Source of the DNA: Panagrolaimus kolymaensis
Lineage: Eukaryota; Nematoda; Chromadorea; Rhabditida; Panagrolaimidae
NCBI GenBank assembly: GCA_028622995.1
Contig: JAJQJQ010000042.1
Span: forward strand, 248,001 to 312,000
DNA: 64,000 bases
Direction of reading: 5' to 3'
The notes beneath the pieces are model-generated. The model searched no databases, was not told where the DNA came from, and was given only the letters and a program-made list of their open reading frames with translations. Positions 12,101 through 29,838 of the stretch are shown here, in pieces. Position 1 is the stretch's first letter, and every line of letters begins with the position of its first letter. A program made the position numbers and the translations under genes.

Positions 12101-13623
12101 TTTTTTCTAGACATTTTCAGAAGAAAAATAGTTTAGTTTATTACCGTTTTTTTCCTTCTTCTTTGATGATCACCACCATTAAAAAAATTGCAATAAAAAT
12201 AGCAAAAAAAGGATTATACTGGTTTTTGAATGTAAATATTTTGACGTTCTAGAGTCACCAAATTATGGTAAATTTATCGCTTGTCAAGAGACTTATTTTA
12301 TCAAACGATGTCAAAGTAAAACAAAGTGGAAGAAAAGCATATTTATCGATAAGAAGAAGACCTTTTGGATCACTGTTCAAAAATTAATGGTCCAGAACCA
12401 CTAACAGAAATAAAATTCTATCGGGAAATTTTTAAAACCTTCATTCAAAAAATGAGAAATTATAATTAGTTGTTTTTTTAATAATACAATTAAATTTAAA
12501 AAACATAAAAAATGTTAAAAAAAATTCTTCAAGTTTCTTCAAAGCTTTTATTAATTTTGCTGCAACTTTTTTTCCGACACAACAAATTTCTTTATTGAGA
12601 AATGTTTGCATGAAATCATGTCGTGACTTTTACATATTAAACCATAGCTTTTTTTTTATTGTTTTCTTTATATATTTTTTTTCTGCATCGTATAAAAAAC
12701 GAACAATATTATATTCATCGAAAAAAGTATTTCTTTCCATTTTTTTTGGCAAAAAAATAAAAATGCATTTTGACTTTTTCATTTTTTGCATGTGTTTTTT
12801 TTTGCTTGGTGCTTTTTTATATCAAAAAATTTTTAATACAAAAAGTTCCACTTTTTTGCTATAAAAATAAAACATCTGATTTTTCTAATTTATTAAAATC
12901 GCACCAAAAAAATTCCCATACATATTGAAAGAATTTTCATGTGTTTGAATTTGATGAAAGATATAAACCAAGAACAAAAATGAAGTTGGCGAAGATGAAG
13001 GAAGCCAAGAAGGAGAAAGAAAGGAAACAGAAAACCAACCAAACTTTCACTGAGCAAAAAAAAGCATTCAATGAATAAAAATTTACTCTTTTTTTAGGCT
13101 AAAAAAGAATGAAAGCAAAAAGTTTTTATGCAAATTTTTTTGTTTTATTGTTGGAAAAAATGCTTGAATGATGTTTTTTGTTTGCAAAAAAATATTTGGA
13201 AGAAGAAAAAAATGCGTGAAATGTGAAAAAAAATTGCAACTTTCAAAGTGATAAAATAAATAATTATTGTAATTGTGGATTTCTTTGGTAAATATCAATA
13301 AAAATAATTTTGGTAATTTGCCTAATAATAATTATTTGAAGAAGACAAATAAATTGCATCTCCCTCCACGATTGATTTCACGAGCTCTTACACATTTACT
13401 CACGGCAAAACTAGCATGTTGCATCCAAAGGCTTATATCTTTTTTTTGTTGTTGTTGAATCCAACAATCTTTTGTCACTCACTTTTTCTCTAAATTTATT
13501 TTAAACAACATCCTCCAATCAAACATTGCCTTAAAAAAGTTTTCTCCCTAACCTTTTTATCCGTGTATTTAAGATATTGTGAAAAACTTTAAACCTTATC
13601 ATTACTTTTCAGATTTTGGTGTT
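9198..13623. other. Non-coding gap between divergent IL-17-receptor-like and cullin-3 genes
   Basis: This 4.4-kb stretch contains no exon I can support. From about 9.8 to 11.9 kb the plus strand is rich in A tracts. From about 12.5 to 12.9 kb it is T-rich. Because nematode introns and 5' regions tend to be U-rich in the sense strand, the A-rich part may belong to a transcript leading into the minus-strand receptor gene. No tRNA or repeat family is evident. Confidence 0.55.
13606..13612 (+). promoter_or_regulatory. Probable spliced-leader acceptor of cullin-3
   Basis: TTTTCAG ends at 13612, and the cullin-3 start ATG follows 11 bases later at 13624. No upstream coding exon is visible, so a trans-splice acceptor is the likely role. 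Confidence 0.6.
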
Positions 13624-16287
13624 ATGCAAAAATCTCGTCGAACCGATAAAATGAAAATAAGAATGGTGAGTTATTTTTCCATTTTATCAAAACTGTTATA
13701 TAAACAGTTTACTTCACTTCTTTATTTTCTTAAAATGACGGAACTTTTATTTCAGTCTAACGTGGATGATCGTAATGCTGACCAACCTTGGGGAATATTG
13801 AAGAAGGCTATCAACGACATTTTGAACCAGAATAACTCCGGTTTCAGCTTTGAAGAACTCTACCGAAATGCTTACAGCATGGTTTGTGATTTTTAAAATT
13901 TTATCATTTTTAACTGTCGTTTCTTTATAGGTTCTCAACAGGTTTGGTGAAAAACTATATGATGGTGTCAAAGAATCTGTCAATTGTCATTTGATTGATG
14001 CTGTTCGCCCTTCTGTTACTGAAGTGGCTAATACAAACTTCTTGTCTACATTAATTCACTGTTTCAAGGATCATACCGTTGCCATGGTAATGATTCGAGA
14101 TATCGTTATGTATCTTGATCGTGTTTTTGTCTCTCAAAACCGTCGTGATTTGGAACTTGTTTATAATCTGGGTCTTCAACTATTTCGTGATCAAGTGGTT
14201 AACCAATCTTCCATCAATGATCTTTTAAAAGCAACTATGCTTAGTATGATTGAATGTGAACGAAAGAAAGAAGCTATCGATTGGTAATTTTACTTTTACA
14301 TTGTGTTTAAATTTATGCGATCTGGTTTTTCAGGATGAGTCTAAAGGCTGCATGTGAAATGCTTCTTCAACTTGGTCTAGGATCTCGATCTTACTATGAA
14401 ACTCATTTTGAAACATTGTTCTTGAGAGAATCAGCTGGTTACTATCGTGCTGCTGGACAGAAGTTTTTAGCTGAAAACAGTGCAAGCGTCTTTGTTCGCA
14501 AAGTTAATGACTGCTTAATTGAAGAAAAAGAAAGATCTGATCGATACTTGGACAACGTCACCGAAGCCAAAATAATGATTGTTTTACAACAAGAACTCAT
14601 TGTATCGCATATGCAAACTGTTATTGATATGGAAAATAGTGGTCTTATTTTCATGCTTAACAACAATTGTATTGAAGATTTGAAATTGCTCTATGGTTTA
14701 TTGAAACGTGCTGAAAATGGAATTACGGTTATGACAGATGCAATGAGCAAATTTTTGCGCGGTCGTGGTGAAGCTTTGGTCAAAAATGGTGAAGATGGTG
14801 GTCCTGCTAATCCTGTTCAATACATTCAAAGCTTACTCGATCTCAAGGAACGATTTGATCATTTTCTTAAAAATGCTTTTCACGATGATAAAGATTTTAA
14901 GAATAAAATTCAATCTGATTTTGAATATTTCCTTAATCTCAATTCAAAAAGTCCTGAATTTTTGTCACTTTATATTGACGATAAGCTGAGAAAGGGTTTG
15001 AAGACCTTGAACGAAGGGGATGCTGATAACGTATTGGACAAAGCGATGGTGCTTTTCAGATTCTTACAAGAAAAAGACGTATTCGAACGGTAAATTTTTT
15101 ATTCAGTTAGCTTGTTGTAACATTTATATTTTAGGTATTACAAGCAACATCTTGCAAAACGTTTACTTTGGGCCAAAAGCAGTTCTGACGATGCTGAAAA
15201 GTCTATGATTTCAAAGCTGAAAACTGAATGTGGTGCTCACTTTACTTCAAAGCTCGAAGGAATGTTTAAAGATATGGAAGCTTCCAATACTCTTATGAAT
15301 GTTTACAAAGAACTTGATCATTCAAATGACGTTGGTTTTGTTTTGTTCCCTTTCTTTTTCTTATTTATAATTTTAGGTCGATCTTTCTGTCAAAGTGTTA
15401 ACAAAGGTTTATTGGCCTATTAGCGAAGTTGAAATGTGTAATATTCCACCTTCATCTGAAGCAACCTTTAAGAAGTTCAAAGATTTTTATCTTGAAAAGC
15501 ATAGTGGTCGATTGCTTACACTTAATCCATGCTTGGGATTCGCTGATATTAAAGCTACGTTTTACAAGAAAATAGTAAGCTTTTCTTCTTTTTTCATATT
15601 TAACATAACCTTTAAAATTTAGGACGGATCTGAACAATTGCGAGAAGAATCAAAAATTTTATCTGTTAATACTTATCAAATGTGTGCTTTGATGCAATTC
15701 AATAATGGTCAATCATTCACCTACACTCAACTAATGGAAAATACAAAGATTCCTGATCGTGATTTAAAGCGAGCTTTAATGTCTATGGCCATGGGTAAAG
15801 CTGCACAGCGTGTTTTGAAGCGCGAAGGAACCTCTCGTGAAATTGGTTGGTTGTTTATTCATAATTTATTATTTCTTACTGCATTGTTTTAGAAGGAAAT
15901 GATGTCTTTTCTGTAAACGATGATTTTACTTCAAAGTTGACTCGAATTCGCATTCAACAAATTTCTAATAAAGGTGGCGAAAGTGAACCTGAAAGAAAAG
16001 AAACTCGTTCAAAGGTAAGTGTATTTCTCTATCTATTTTTTTAACAACCTCTTTCGTTTAAGGTTGATGAAGATCGCAAACATGAAATTGAAGCTGCTAT
16101 TGTCAGAATCATGAAATCTCGTCAAAAACTTAATCATAATGAACTTATCACCGAAGTTACTATGCAATTGGCACCACGTTTTCTTCCTGATCCAACACTC
16201 ATCAAGAAGCGTATTGAATCTTTAATGGAACGTGATTACTTGAAACGTGATGATCATGATTCTCGTTGCTATCGCTACGTTGCTTAA
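13624..16287 (+). CDS. cul-3: Cullin-3, scaffold of BTB-type CRL3 ubiquitin ligases
   Basis: Nine exons: 13624-13665, 13756-13881, 13931-14283, 14334-15089, 15135-15330, 15377-15574, 15623-15845, 15893-16014, 16063-16287. They give 746 residues, against 768 in human CUL3. Cullin-3 binds BTB adaptors with its N-terminal helices and RBX1 and E2 with its C-terminal cullin-homology domain. Family blocks run throughout: [18 protein letters not shown] near the start, [65 protein letters not shown], and [19 protein letters not shown]. The neddylation lysine is about K690 in VRIMKSR, and the protein ends YRYVA. Three introns use weak donors (GTTTGT at 13882, GTTGGT at 15331 and 15846), and the last acceptor is TTTAAG. 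The 3' end converges on CNOT3, 502 bp away. Confidence 0.97.
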
Positions 16288-16789
16288 ATAAATTTATTGT
16301 TAAAAACTTGTAACTTCTGTAAATGTCATTTTTTCTCTGATTTTCTGAGCATGTTTTATGCGTGTATGTTTCCTTTATGAAGAAAAAAACTTTTATTGTA
16401 ACTTATTGTGTTTTGCATTTGTGGATATCATATAGAGTTAGTTGCATGTTATGTTGTAATAACGGTTTACAATTTATGCTCCTTTCGGACGAAACTTGAA
16501 GCACCTTTGAGAGCTTTGGATAAAACAGAGACGATACCATTGTTTAGTTCAAATTTTACAGAATAGACAAATAAATTAAGTTAACTGATAATAATCAAAA
16601 TGCATACATAAAAAGTAAAACGATTTCACAACTAGTAAGATTTATTTGCAAAAAAAATTTATCATAAAAATTATAAAACATTATAAAAAACACTATGTTT
16701 AACAGAAATGATTCTTTAATAACAAATATAATAAACAGTTGAAAGCAAAAGATTGAAAATTCATATCGATACAGTGATAAAGCAATAAA
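16288..16789. other. Convergent 3' region of cullin-3 and CNOT3
   Basis: Both genes end into this 502-bp stretch. A minus-strand AATAAA at 16641-16646 lies about 140 bases past the CNOT3 stop. The part at 16467-16580 is less AT-rich and is open for 38 codons on the minus strand, but it has neither a start codon nor a usable in-frame acceptor. Confidence 0.55.
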
Positions 16790-19273
16790 TCATAACAAGG
16801 TTGAGAGTTCACGATCTTCGAGGTAACGGTATTCAAATGTGAATGACTCCTTCTTTCGTTGTGCCCATCTTTCAAAATCAAAGTACATGTATGATCCTTG
16901 TTCATAATCATCGGTAATAACATTAGGCTCTTCGTGACGTTGAAACCACATAAGATATTTTGTATGAAATCTCCAAGATAATTTTTTCAAAGCTTGAGCT
17001 GCAAACAATTGAGCTTTAGAACCCTGAAAACTTTCAATTTAAGTACAAGATAGAGAATCCAAATAGTAATAACTAACTTCCATATAATAAAAAATGAACA
17101 ATAAAGTTTCAGGAGATAACAGCAAATAATAATCAAGAGTTTGAAAAACAGGTAATTGTGATTGTGGATAAGATACGAAACCTTGATAAGAAATTTTTGG
17201 CATTTGTGGTCTTTGAGGTTCACTATCAAATCGATGAGGCATTGTTCGTTGAGCTACTTCCAGTCTTTCAAGAGGATTTTGTTCATCACCTAATAATTCA
17301 TGATGATCTAATGGTGCTCCATCTAACCAGGGTGGAATTTCACTACTTCGAGTATCAGCATTTGCATCCGTTATTTGAGATGTTAATTCACGAAGTAAAA
17401 TATCATCGGCTGACATTGGAGGCGCATGTGGAATAGATTGTGATGAAAGTGCCGTGACAGAAGATTGACTTTCTAAAATATTAAATTACAAGTAACAAAA
17501 TGAAGTGACAAAGCTTACCATTAGAACGAGAAGATTGTAGTATCAAAGGAGAATTTGGAGTAGGTTTTTCGACATTAATAGATCTTAAAGTTGAAATAGG
17601 AAATGCTTGAGGAGATGAAAGCGGTTGAGACACATTTTGAGTAAAAAGTGAAGCAAGCCTTGTCTAAAAAAATCAATAAAAATTACTATTTTAATAATAA
17701 ATAAAGTAAAAGCTTACAGACGTTATTGGAATTTGAGGTTCAACAACATTATTAACGATGGTTTCAACAGCAGCCACATGTTTCGAAGATTCAGGTGGAG
17801 GAGATTGTGGAGGTAATCTTATAGGTTCTGGAACAGTAGCTGGTGTTTCATGCGTAATTGAAGTTTGTGAAGATGATTGAGAGATCGGAGCTGGAACAGT
17901 GACAAGAGGAGGAGGCGCTGTACTTTTAAGAACTGTCGGTGTTACTATAGAAGCTGGTGGAACAGAAGAAGGAGCAGGAGATTTAAGATGTACTCCAGCA
18001 GCAACAGCATTATATGGTATTGAAGGTGGTGGTGTAGCAGCAGGAGGATGTGGAGATGCTATAGATGTTCGCTCTTCAGAAGTTGTTTGACTAAAAACAA
18101 TCTCAAATATTAAAACAAAATATGAAGAAAGAAAGAAACAACAAACCTTGATCGTTTAGTACTAATAGATGCAGGAGGCTTATCATTGCTACTAAGATTT
18201 CTTGGTCTTTCATCAAGGAATGGCGAATAGCTGCTTGATGTTGTTCCATTATTTTCATCCTTTTCCGCATCAATTGAAGTTGTAATTACTCCAGCTAATT
18301 GAGGAATAAAATCATCGATTTCAAGTTCTTCGTAAACACCTAAAAGCAAAATCATTTTACAAACGAATGAAATACGAATTAATTAAATACCAAAAGGATC
18401 AAGCTCTTTAGGATCCATATTGTTTTCAGGCTCCAATGCATCTATCCAAGAATCTAAAGCATCTTGTAAAACATCCATAACTTCATTTGCATCTTTTTGA
18501 TCATTTGTCACAAGTCTCATACATACTTCCAAATTGTTTGTATGATAAATTAAACTTTCTTTATGCTTTTTCAAATCTTCCAATTTTTCTTTTGTTGATT
18601 CATCTTTACCTTTTCTTTTTCGACTTGTTCCAGCAGATGATACAGCTTCTATTTTAACATCAGTTCTATCGACATCTTTTTGTATTTGTCGGATCTTCGT
18701 CTAAAATTTTTAAGATGGATTTAAAAATACTATGTGAAATTCTTACTTTAAACCATTCAATAGTTTCAGACTTTTCCTTTTCACGCGGATCCACCTTTTC
18801 TTCTACCGATAATCCATGCTTACTGTGAGGTTTAGTCTTATTTTCTCTTTCGATATCCTTGAATGTTTCCATTTTTGTTTCGATAAACCTTCTGTACGTT
18901 GTTAACTTATCTTTATCCTAAAAACAAGGTAAATAAAGCCATAAAATTCAAAAAACAAAATACCTTGATATCAGATGAAAATTGCCAAGTTTTGATGAGA
19001 TCACGCAGCCTTTGTAACTTCTTTACTTCACGTTTCAAATCATCTTGAAATTTATCACGTTGTTTTTCGCTATTTGCTTCATTCATTTTCGTCATGATTT
19101 CCTCGAACATTTCAATGCCTTCATCAATCTATAAAGGATATAATAGATTATTCAAAGAGTTTACTAATATTTGCTTCCAAATAACACCAAAAGCATTAAA
19201 ACAAAATAAATAAAAAACGAACCTTCTTATAAGTTATGTCAACTTCTTGGAGAAGTTTTCTTTTTTCTGTCAT
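16790..19273 (-). CDS. ntl-3: CCR4-NOT complex subunit 3 (CNOT3/NTL-3)
   Basis: Nine exons: 19273-19223, 19128-18964, 18917-18747, 18700-18391, 18339-18147, 18090-17718, 17663-17519, 17472-17078, 17023-16790. They give 678 residues. CNOT3 is a structural subunit of the CCR4-NOT deadenylase, which controls mRNA decay and translation. The N-terminus is the Not3 coiled-coil region: [34 protein letters not shown], then [10 protein letters not shown] long Pro/Ser/Thr-rich linker spans about residues 240-480. The C-terminal NOT box is near-canonical, with [40 protein letters not shown] and [10 protein letters not shown] just before the stop. The linker is low complexity and so a weak guide, but exon phases agree through it. 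Donors include GTTCGT, GTTTGT and GTTAGT. Confidence 0.96.
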
Positions 19274-22200
19274 TATTACTGCTTGATATGAAAAGTCAAC
19301 AACACCAAAGAATTACCTAGATCAATAATTAATAAATATTATAAACCAAGTTGTATCTAGAAAAAAAACGTAAACTTGAATAATGTAAATTGAGAATGAA
19401 TTGATTTGCAGAAGCGCAACATCATCATCGTTTTGGCAAAATGATCGAACCATGCAAAAATTTATGATTATTCGTTTTAGGATTATTTTTTTTACAAAAA
19501 TGTTTGAAAGATAAACAAATTTTTTTGAAAATTTCTTTCACTAAAATTTTAATATTTCAAAAATGTCTTTATCTTTCCCTATCGACATGCGTTCAATGAA
19601 CCACCAAAAATCAACTATTTTTTCGTATTTGCAAAAAAGCAGCAAAAATTCAAAATGTTACGAACTGCAATAGCCATTTTTTTGTTTTGTTGCGCGAAGG
19701 TTTTTATTTCGATTCATTCGATGAAGGGTTTATTTTTTGGACAAAAAAATTTCAACTCATCATTCTTTTCTTCTTCTTGTTTTTGACTTTATTTATTATT
19801 TATTGGAAATTGGCTTGATCGACATGATCGAAACAAGGTAAGCATTTGAAAAGGAAAAAAATGCAGTAGCAAAAAAATTTGAATGAATCAAACTTTTGTT
19901 TTTTGTCGCAATAGAAAATGTGAATCAAAAGAAACTATCAAACTTAGCTGTAAGTACGATCAATTTCTTGACATTAAAAATATTAAATGTGATAGAAATT
20001 ACAAAAAAATACAAAATGATTTAGTACATACAAAGAAGAAGGAAATAACATTTTTCTTCTTCTTCAATTATTCATCATTTTCATGCGAAGATAGATTGCT
20101 CTCTTCACACAGATGTTTTTTGTGCAACAATTAAGCTTTGTTAAAAACAGTAGTACATTTTTATGTTCAAGAGTTAAAAATTTTCCCGTAAAGCGAAGTA
20201 TACCAGACACAAAATGTGATAAAGCATATTAATGTCTAAACTTACTTTATAAAGTCGAACAAATTTCTGTTGGATAAATTAACTGTGACTTGATAATTTT
20301 TTTTTGTCTTTATTCTACTATTAAAAATTACACCAATGTTTTACATTTTTTTTATTTTTATTTTTTTACTTTTTTGAAAAACACTGCTGGTAACTTTATT
20401 ATTTTGCGGATCATTCATTATTTGATTTTTTAAATTTAAATCGATTATTAGGTACAATACCCATTAATTTTTATATTTATTTTTACTTTTCAATTTTTGA
20501 ACTCATTTTTATTCATTTTTTTTCTTTTTCTATAATATTCCATGACTTGCTTGATTTTTGTTGTTGTGAAAACTTCGTTTGGCCGCTATTAAAAAAAGAA
20601 GTAATAAACTGTATTGCTCATTGAAAAAATTTTAAAAAAATTACAAAAATAATGCATCAAATACTATCAACGTAGATTTCTAACATCATAGCTATCAGAG
20701 TCCCTATCTATTTATCATCACATGCAAATTGAACTTAGCTGATTTCAAGCACAACGCGTAAGCCGTAAACCACTGAACCAAGAAAGCAATAAACGAATGT
20801 CCAAATTTTTGTATTCTTTGAAAGTAAATAAAACTTTTTTTATTATTTTTTTTAACTAAAATTTGAATATTTCAAATGTTCTTATCTCATTTTTCACTTG
20901 AACAATCAACCAACATACATATTTGTGTCCATGAATAGCCGAAACTTGATCCAAGAACAAATGAATATTTAAAAAATGTCTCCATTAAAGGGTCATAATA
21001 AAAAATGGAAGAATAGGATTTTTTACAACCGGAAACAAAAATATATTAATAAAAGCTTTACAACAGCAAAAAATAAATTTAGATTTTGGCCTGTCGTTTT
21101 ACCAAAAAAGATAAAAAAAATTTATTTCTTTCGTTGATCGCTGCTTCATTTTTGTGAAACCAAAACTTACCAAAATTTATCTTCTTTTTTTGGCGGCATC
21201 ATCCTTCTAAGAGATAAATTTTGTAATTGAATGGAGTGAATCTTGAAAACTTGGTTTTTCTGATAAAATTAAAGTAATAAATCTTTAATTTTTCTGGCCC
21301 GCATATGAAATTGATAAATGTTAAGACACTTGGGATGTTTAAATTTAAATAACATGTGTGTTTTCTCCAAAAAATTATAAAAAATATAAATGTAAAAATT
21401 GTTGTCCAAGAAAAAAAAGAAAGAAATTCTGTGAATATTCCTTGAAATATTTTTAAATTTGACTCAAACTTTCTATCTTCATGGAATCTTCCCTTTTCGT
21501 GGTAATTTTTTCTTCCTAAATAAAGCAGTATTTTTTTTTTCTTGGGCCAACTCAAATTTTTAATTGATGCTATGCTGTCCTTCCTTTTTTTTGAGTTCAT
21601 TGTTCCCTGTAAATTTGTTATTATAATATTTCTTTATTTTTATTTACAAAAAATATACCGTTTTAAAAAAGATTTCAAAACCAAGCTAATAGATTTTAAA
21701 AGATTTCAAAAATCCAAAAAACCGTTGTTCGCTTTATTTTGTAAAAACATTTGTAATATTTTTTCGAATACAAGAAAACAAAAATCTTAAAAATGCTTTA
21801 TTGTTTGTTTTTTATTTTTTTGAGGACCAAAGGAAATGGGATATCCGTCGAGCGATAGAGACTTATGTATGACACAGAGAGAAAAAAATGATGTTGAACT
21901 TCAATAACAACAAGTGACAGGGATGTATGTAAACAATACAAAAATAAAATTAAAGTAATTACACAGAAAGAACAGAGCGAAAGAGACAAAAACAAAAAAA
22001 ATAAAGGAAAATGACAAAAAAAAATTTTTTTCATAGAAAAACAAGGAAAAAAAGGAAAAAATGAAAACAAATAAATAACAATGACGTAAAAAAATGTAAT
22101 AAGAAATATAATTCCATAATCTTTTAAAATAGGACGGTTAAGAAGGTTCAGTGGCAGGTTTATTAAAGCAAAAAATAAAGCTTCGTAATTTTATTTTATA

Positions 22201-25200
22201 TTTTCAATAAAAAATTGGTGCCGTGTAAAAACTTTTTGTCGAATAAAAATTAGTTTTTATTAATAAAAAATTCAAATTAATTTTTAATTAAAATAAAACT
22301 ATAAATAATTTTATTAAAAGCTGTTAGTAATTTTCGTTATCGATATATCTAAAGGCATAAAAGTATGCAATCCCATTTTTCTTTTTTAAACATGTAGTTG
22401 AAAATCTTTCTGATTCATTGACAATATTTGTCATAGAAACCCTCAACAAAAATAAATCACATCATTTTAAATAATTAACATTTTTTGTTGCACTTCAAAA
22501 GTATCGGTTTCACCCCAAAAAAAAATTCCATAGTAATTTAAATACTTTTCTTATTTATGTTTGGATGCTTAAAATTCTTTGCAAGTTTTATTTTTTCACT
22601 CTCGATATAAAAGTCATAAGAAATTTGCTACTTGACATCTTTTTTTAAAGTCAAAAACCTTTTTTTACCAGACGCGTGAAATGTCTTTCGATAACAACTT
22701 CTCTAAATCTTTTTGTGATCAAAGCTTGTTTTTTTAATTTTATTATTTCATTTTGAAGCACAAAAAATAACACAAAAACTTTTTTGCAGCAACAACAAAA
22801 ATAATAATAATAACAATAATAATTTTTGAGAGCTTTTCTTTTTGTATGTACCTATTTGATTTTTGGAACGATTACTTAACAATGACAATAACAATTGACT
22901 CGGGACTTCGAGTAAAAAATGCTTCTTACTTTTGTCAAATTGCAAAAGACATACTTAAAACTTGAAGAAAAAAAATTATAACTTTTTTTCTTTCTTTCTT
23001 TTTTTTTTTTGCAACCTGGCTGCTTGTGATTCCTTTATTCTTTGCAGTTGCTGGTGGTTAGCTGACAATTGAATTATTTTTTTTAATCTTTTGAAAACCC
23101 TAAATCCAAAATCCTTTAAAACTTTAAAGCTTTTGTGTGTGTTTTTTTTGCACGTGAAAACCGATATCTTATTTTTTTTTCTTTTCAAATAAGTTGTTGC
23201 TCGAAAGAGCAAATATTCTCACGGGAAAAACCAATGTCATTCATAGTTTCGATTTCCCTTTCTCTCTCTCTTAAAAAAATGATCCTCTCGTATCTCTCAG
23301 CTTCCGGCTCTCATCTAAAAAGCAGCTACCTACTTGAGCTCCTTCAAACTATGATTTTTGTGAAATTTTAAAAACTTTTTTTATGAGAAAAAAGTTTTCT
23401 CGAAAAATGTGTCTGAGTTTAAATTTTTTTTCTCTCTAACGTTTTTTGACGTAATTAACCTTTTTTCACTAATCTTCGTTGTTGAGCATCATCGTCGTCA
23501 ATGCGAAAAATACATAATTTTTTTCTTTGAGTTTAGAGTTCAAATTTCAACTGTTTTTTTTTGTTGGCCCATACTTCTTTAACCTCATCGCTTGCTTGCT
23601 TGTTATATTTGCTATGAGTTAGTTTGCTTGTTGTTAATGAGATGATCACTCTTCACTTTTGTGAAATATAATAGCTTAAATAAACATATACATAATTTTT
23701 GCAACAAAAAAAAAATACGTGTAAAACTCAAACTATAATTTTGCAAAAAAATGAAACATAAAAAACACAAACTTCTAAAAATTTATGTATCATCGTTGAA
23801 ATAAGAGAACTACAGTAATCTTTTCTTTTCCACTTAAGAATTTTCAATATTTGGTTGTTGACTATTATTGTTATTGTTTTTTAACCAATTTTTTTTGTAA
23901 ACTAAAAACCATGTTTTTGTTATTTTTCTACGAAACTAAAAAGCATTTATTGTCGTCGTTTAAGAAATAATAATAAATATTTATTCGATATGGTCATAAT
24001 AATCAGATTTCTCTAATCATATTATAATACCGCAATAGTCAAAAGGCTACAAAAAAACTTAAAAAATAAAACAGGAAATGTTTATTTATTTTTTGTAGTT
24101 TTAATAATAATTAAAACCCGATATTTAACAAAAGCTATCTATCTATGTAAGAGTAAAAAGCTTATTATAGTCTTTTTTTCTAAAGATTACTTAGAGTTAT
24201 CAAAAGAAGGATTTTTTAAATCAAAAAACACCTTTGTTGTAAGTTTATTGGTGGTGAGCGAATTAATGAGTGAGTAAAGGAAAATTATTAGTTTCTTACG
24301 CGTCCGTTTGTCTATCGAAAATGCTTGAATTTTTAGTTACTCCATGGGCTTTTAAAAATTTCTACGTTAAAAAATCTCAATTCTTTGAATTTTTGTGCAG
24401 AAAACCTATTTTCTTTGCTTGAATCTTTTTTTGGTAAATTTTTATTTTATACCGAATTTTATTATTTTTTTTTGGCAACCAAACAATATTTAAAATTAAT
24501 GAGCTGCGATTAAAAAATCTATTTTTTATTGGATTCGATCTCAGATTTTTATTTTTTGAATTTGTTATTTTGTTCCATTTCCTTAACCACTTACACAAAT
24601 AAAAAATAACGCCTCTTGGACTTATCAAAAAACTATTTTTTTTTTCTTAAGATTTATCCCAGATGTTATATTTGTTTTTTCAATTATTCATTTTTTAAAA
24701 TCTCTTAACCAACAATAAAAATAAAACTCGTGACATTGTAAACTTTTGTTTATTTTTTCTGAGAAAAAGTAATTAAATTAAATGCTTCCTTTAAAAAAAT
24801 TTTTCTTCTTTCTCTAAACTCAAGTACAAAAATCAAATTCAAAAGTGAGTTAGCCGCCGCATTATTTTTTCTTTTGATGATTTATTTATAAAAAAAATAA
24901 TAGAAATAAAATAATTTCAAGCATCCGTCTTTTTTTGTTTTATTTATTTTATCCATTTATTTATTTTTTTTATTTATTGTGCTTTGACCTTTGGCATTAC
25001 AAAGTTTTTTTTTTCATCCATCCTATGAGTTTTATAAAAAATCCACCACATTACAGCCGCCATTTTTGACTGCGCGTCATCGATCTTCTTTTTTTTTGTT
25101 GCGCAAACACATTTAAAATAAATCAAAGGAGCTTCATCCATTATTTAGTCCAACTCCACGTCAGAAAAAAATTTTTGAGTTAAGAGAGTGTTCCTTTTTT

Positions 25201-25920
25201 TCTCTCAAATTTATCCTTAGCTTTTTTTGTGCTTTGAGAGATGTGTCAAATCTTTAGAAATTTTTTTTCTTCAAAAGATTGAAAAAAAAAGTCTATGCGC
25301 AATCATTTTTTTCTCTCTCTCTCTCGTTCCTTGAGTCCAAGACTACTCCACTTTGCTTGCTTTTGTTAACTTTTTTTTCTAAGCGTCCAAGGAAAAAAAA
25401 TAAGAAGCAGCCGAAGGAGAGTAACAACTGATTTTTTTTCTTCGTGTTTTTTTGTTGCTTGAGCCACGCCTACTTTTTTCTTTAAGAACACCTCTTTTCT
25501 TTTTCTCTCTTATTTTTTATCCGTGACTTATGAGCTTTTTGCTGTTTGCCGTTCTCTCTTTAAAAAATAAAATCAAAAACCCATTTAATATAAATAATTT
25601 TAACCCAACTGGTTTCAGATTTTATTTGGATCACCACATCAGTCGTCGTCGTCGTCGTCGAAGTCAGTGGCGGCAAATTTTATTCCTTCCTATCAAAGCT
25701 TTTTTTTATTTCGTCTGTGTCAAGCGTGTGATTTTTATTATTTTTTTATTTTCAAAAGCTTTAAAAAAATTTAAAAGAAAGCAGTTTTTTTTTAAATTTT
25801 ATTTACTGAATTCTGTTACGATTGAAAAGTACCAGCTTGAAGAACAACAAAAAAAAACAAGTATTTACACTTCTTTTTTTTTTTTTTTGATTTCAAATTT
25901 TGTCGTTCAAATTCAAAAAA
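19274..25920. other. Large T-rich gap upstream of the PRKX-like kinase
   Basis: This 6.6-kb stretch lies between divergent CNOT3 and kinase genes. I see no exon with family resemblance. The plus strand is T-rich over much of 20.2-20.6 and 22.5-25.9 kb, compatible with long 5' intron or leader sequence of the plus-strand kinase. An acceptor-like TTTCAG at about 25.62 kb could begin its leader exon. A 133-codon minus-strand open frame at 21199-21600 has an AT-driven composition (K, N, F, I) and is not credible as a gene. Confidence 0.5.

Positions 25921-29838
<3,918 letters not shown>

Noticed and set aside
16467..16580. 38-codon minus-strand frame in the cullin-3/CNOT3 convergent region (SVKFELNNGIVSVLSKALKG)
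   Set aside because: It looks protein-like, but no ATG opens it, a stop lies directly upstream, and the only nearby acceptor enters at that stop.
19883..20134. 83-codon plus-strand frame with several cysteines
   Set aside because: No signal peptide, no exon context, and a homopolymer run in the middle; the cysteine content alone is weak evidence.
21199..21600. 133-codon minus-strand open frame
   Set aside because: Composition is Lys/Asn/Phe/Ile-rich as expected from AT-rich random sequence; no domain, signal peptide or exon context.
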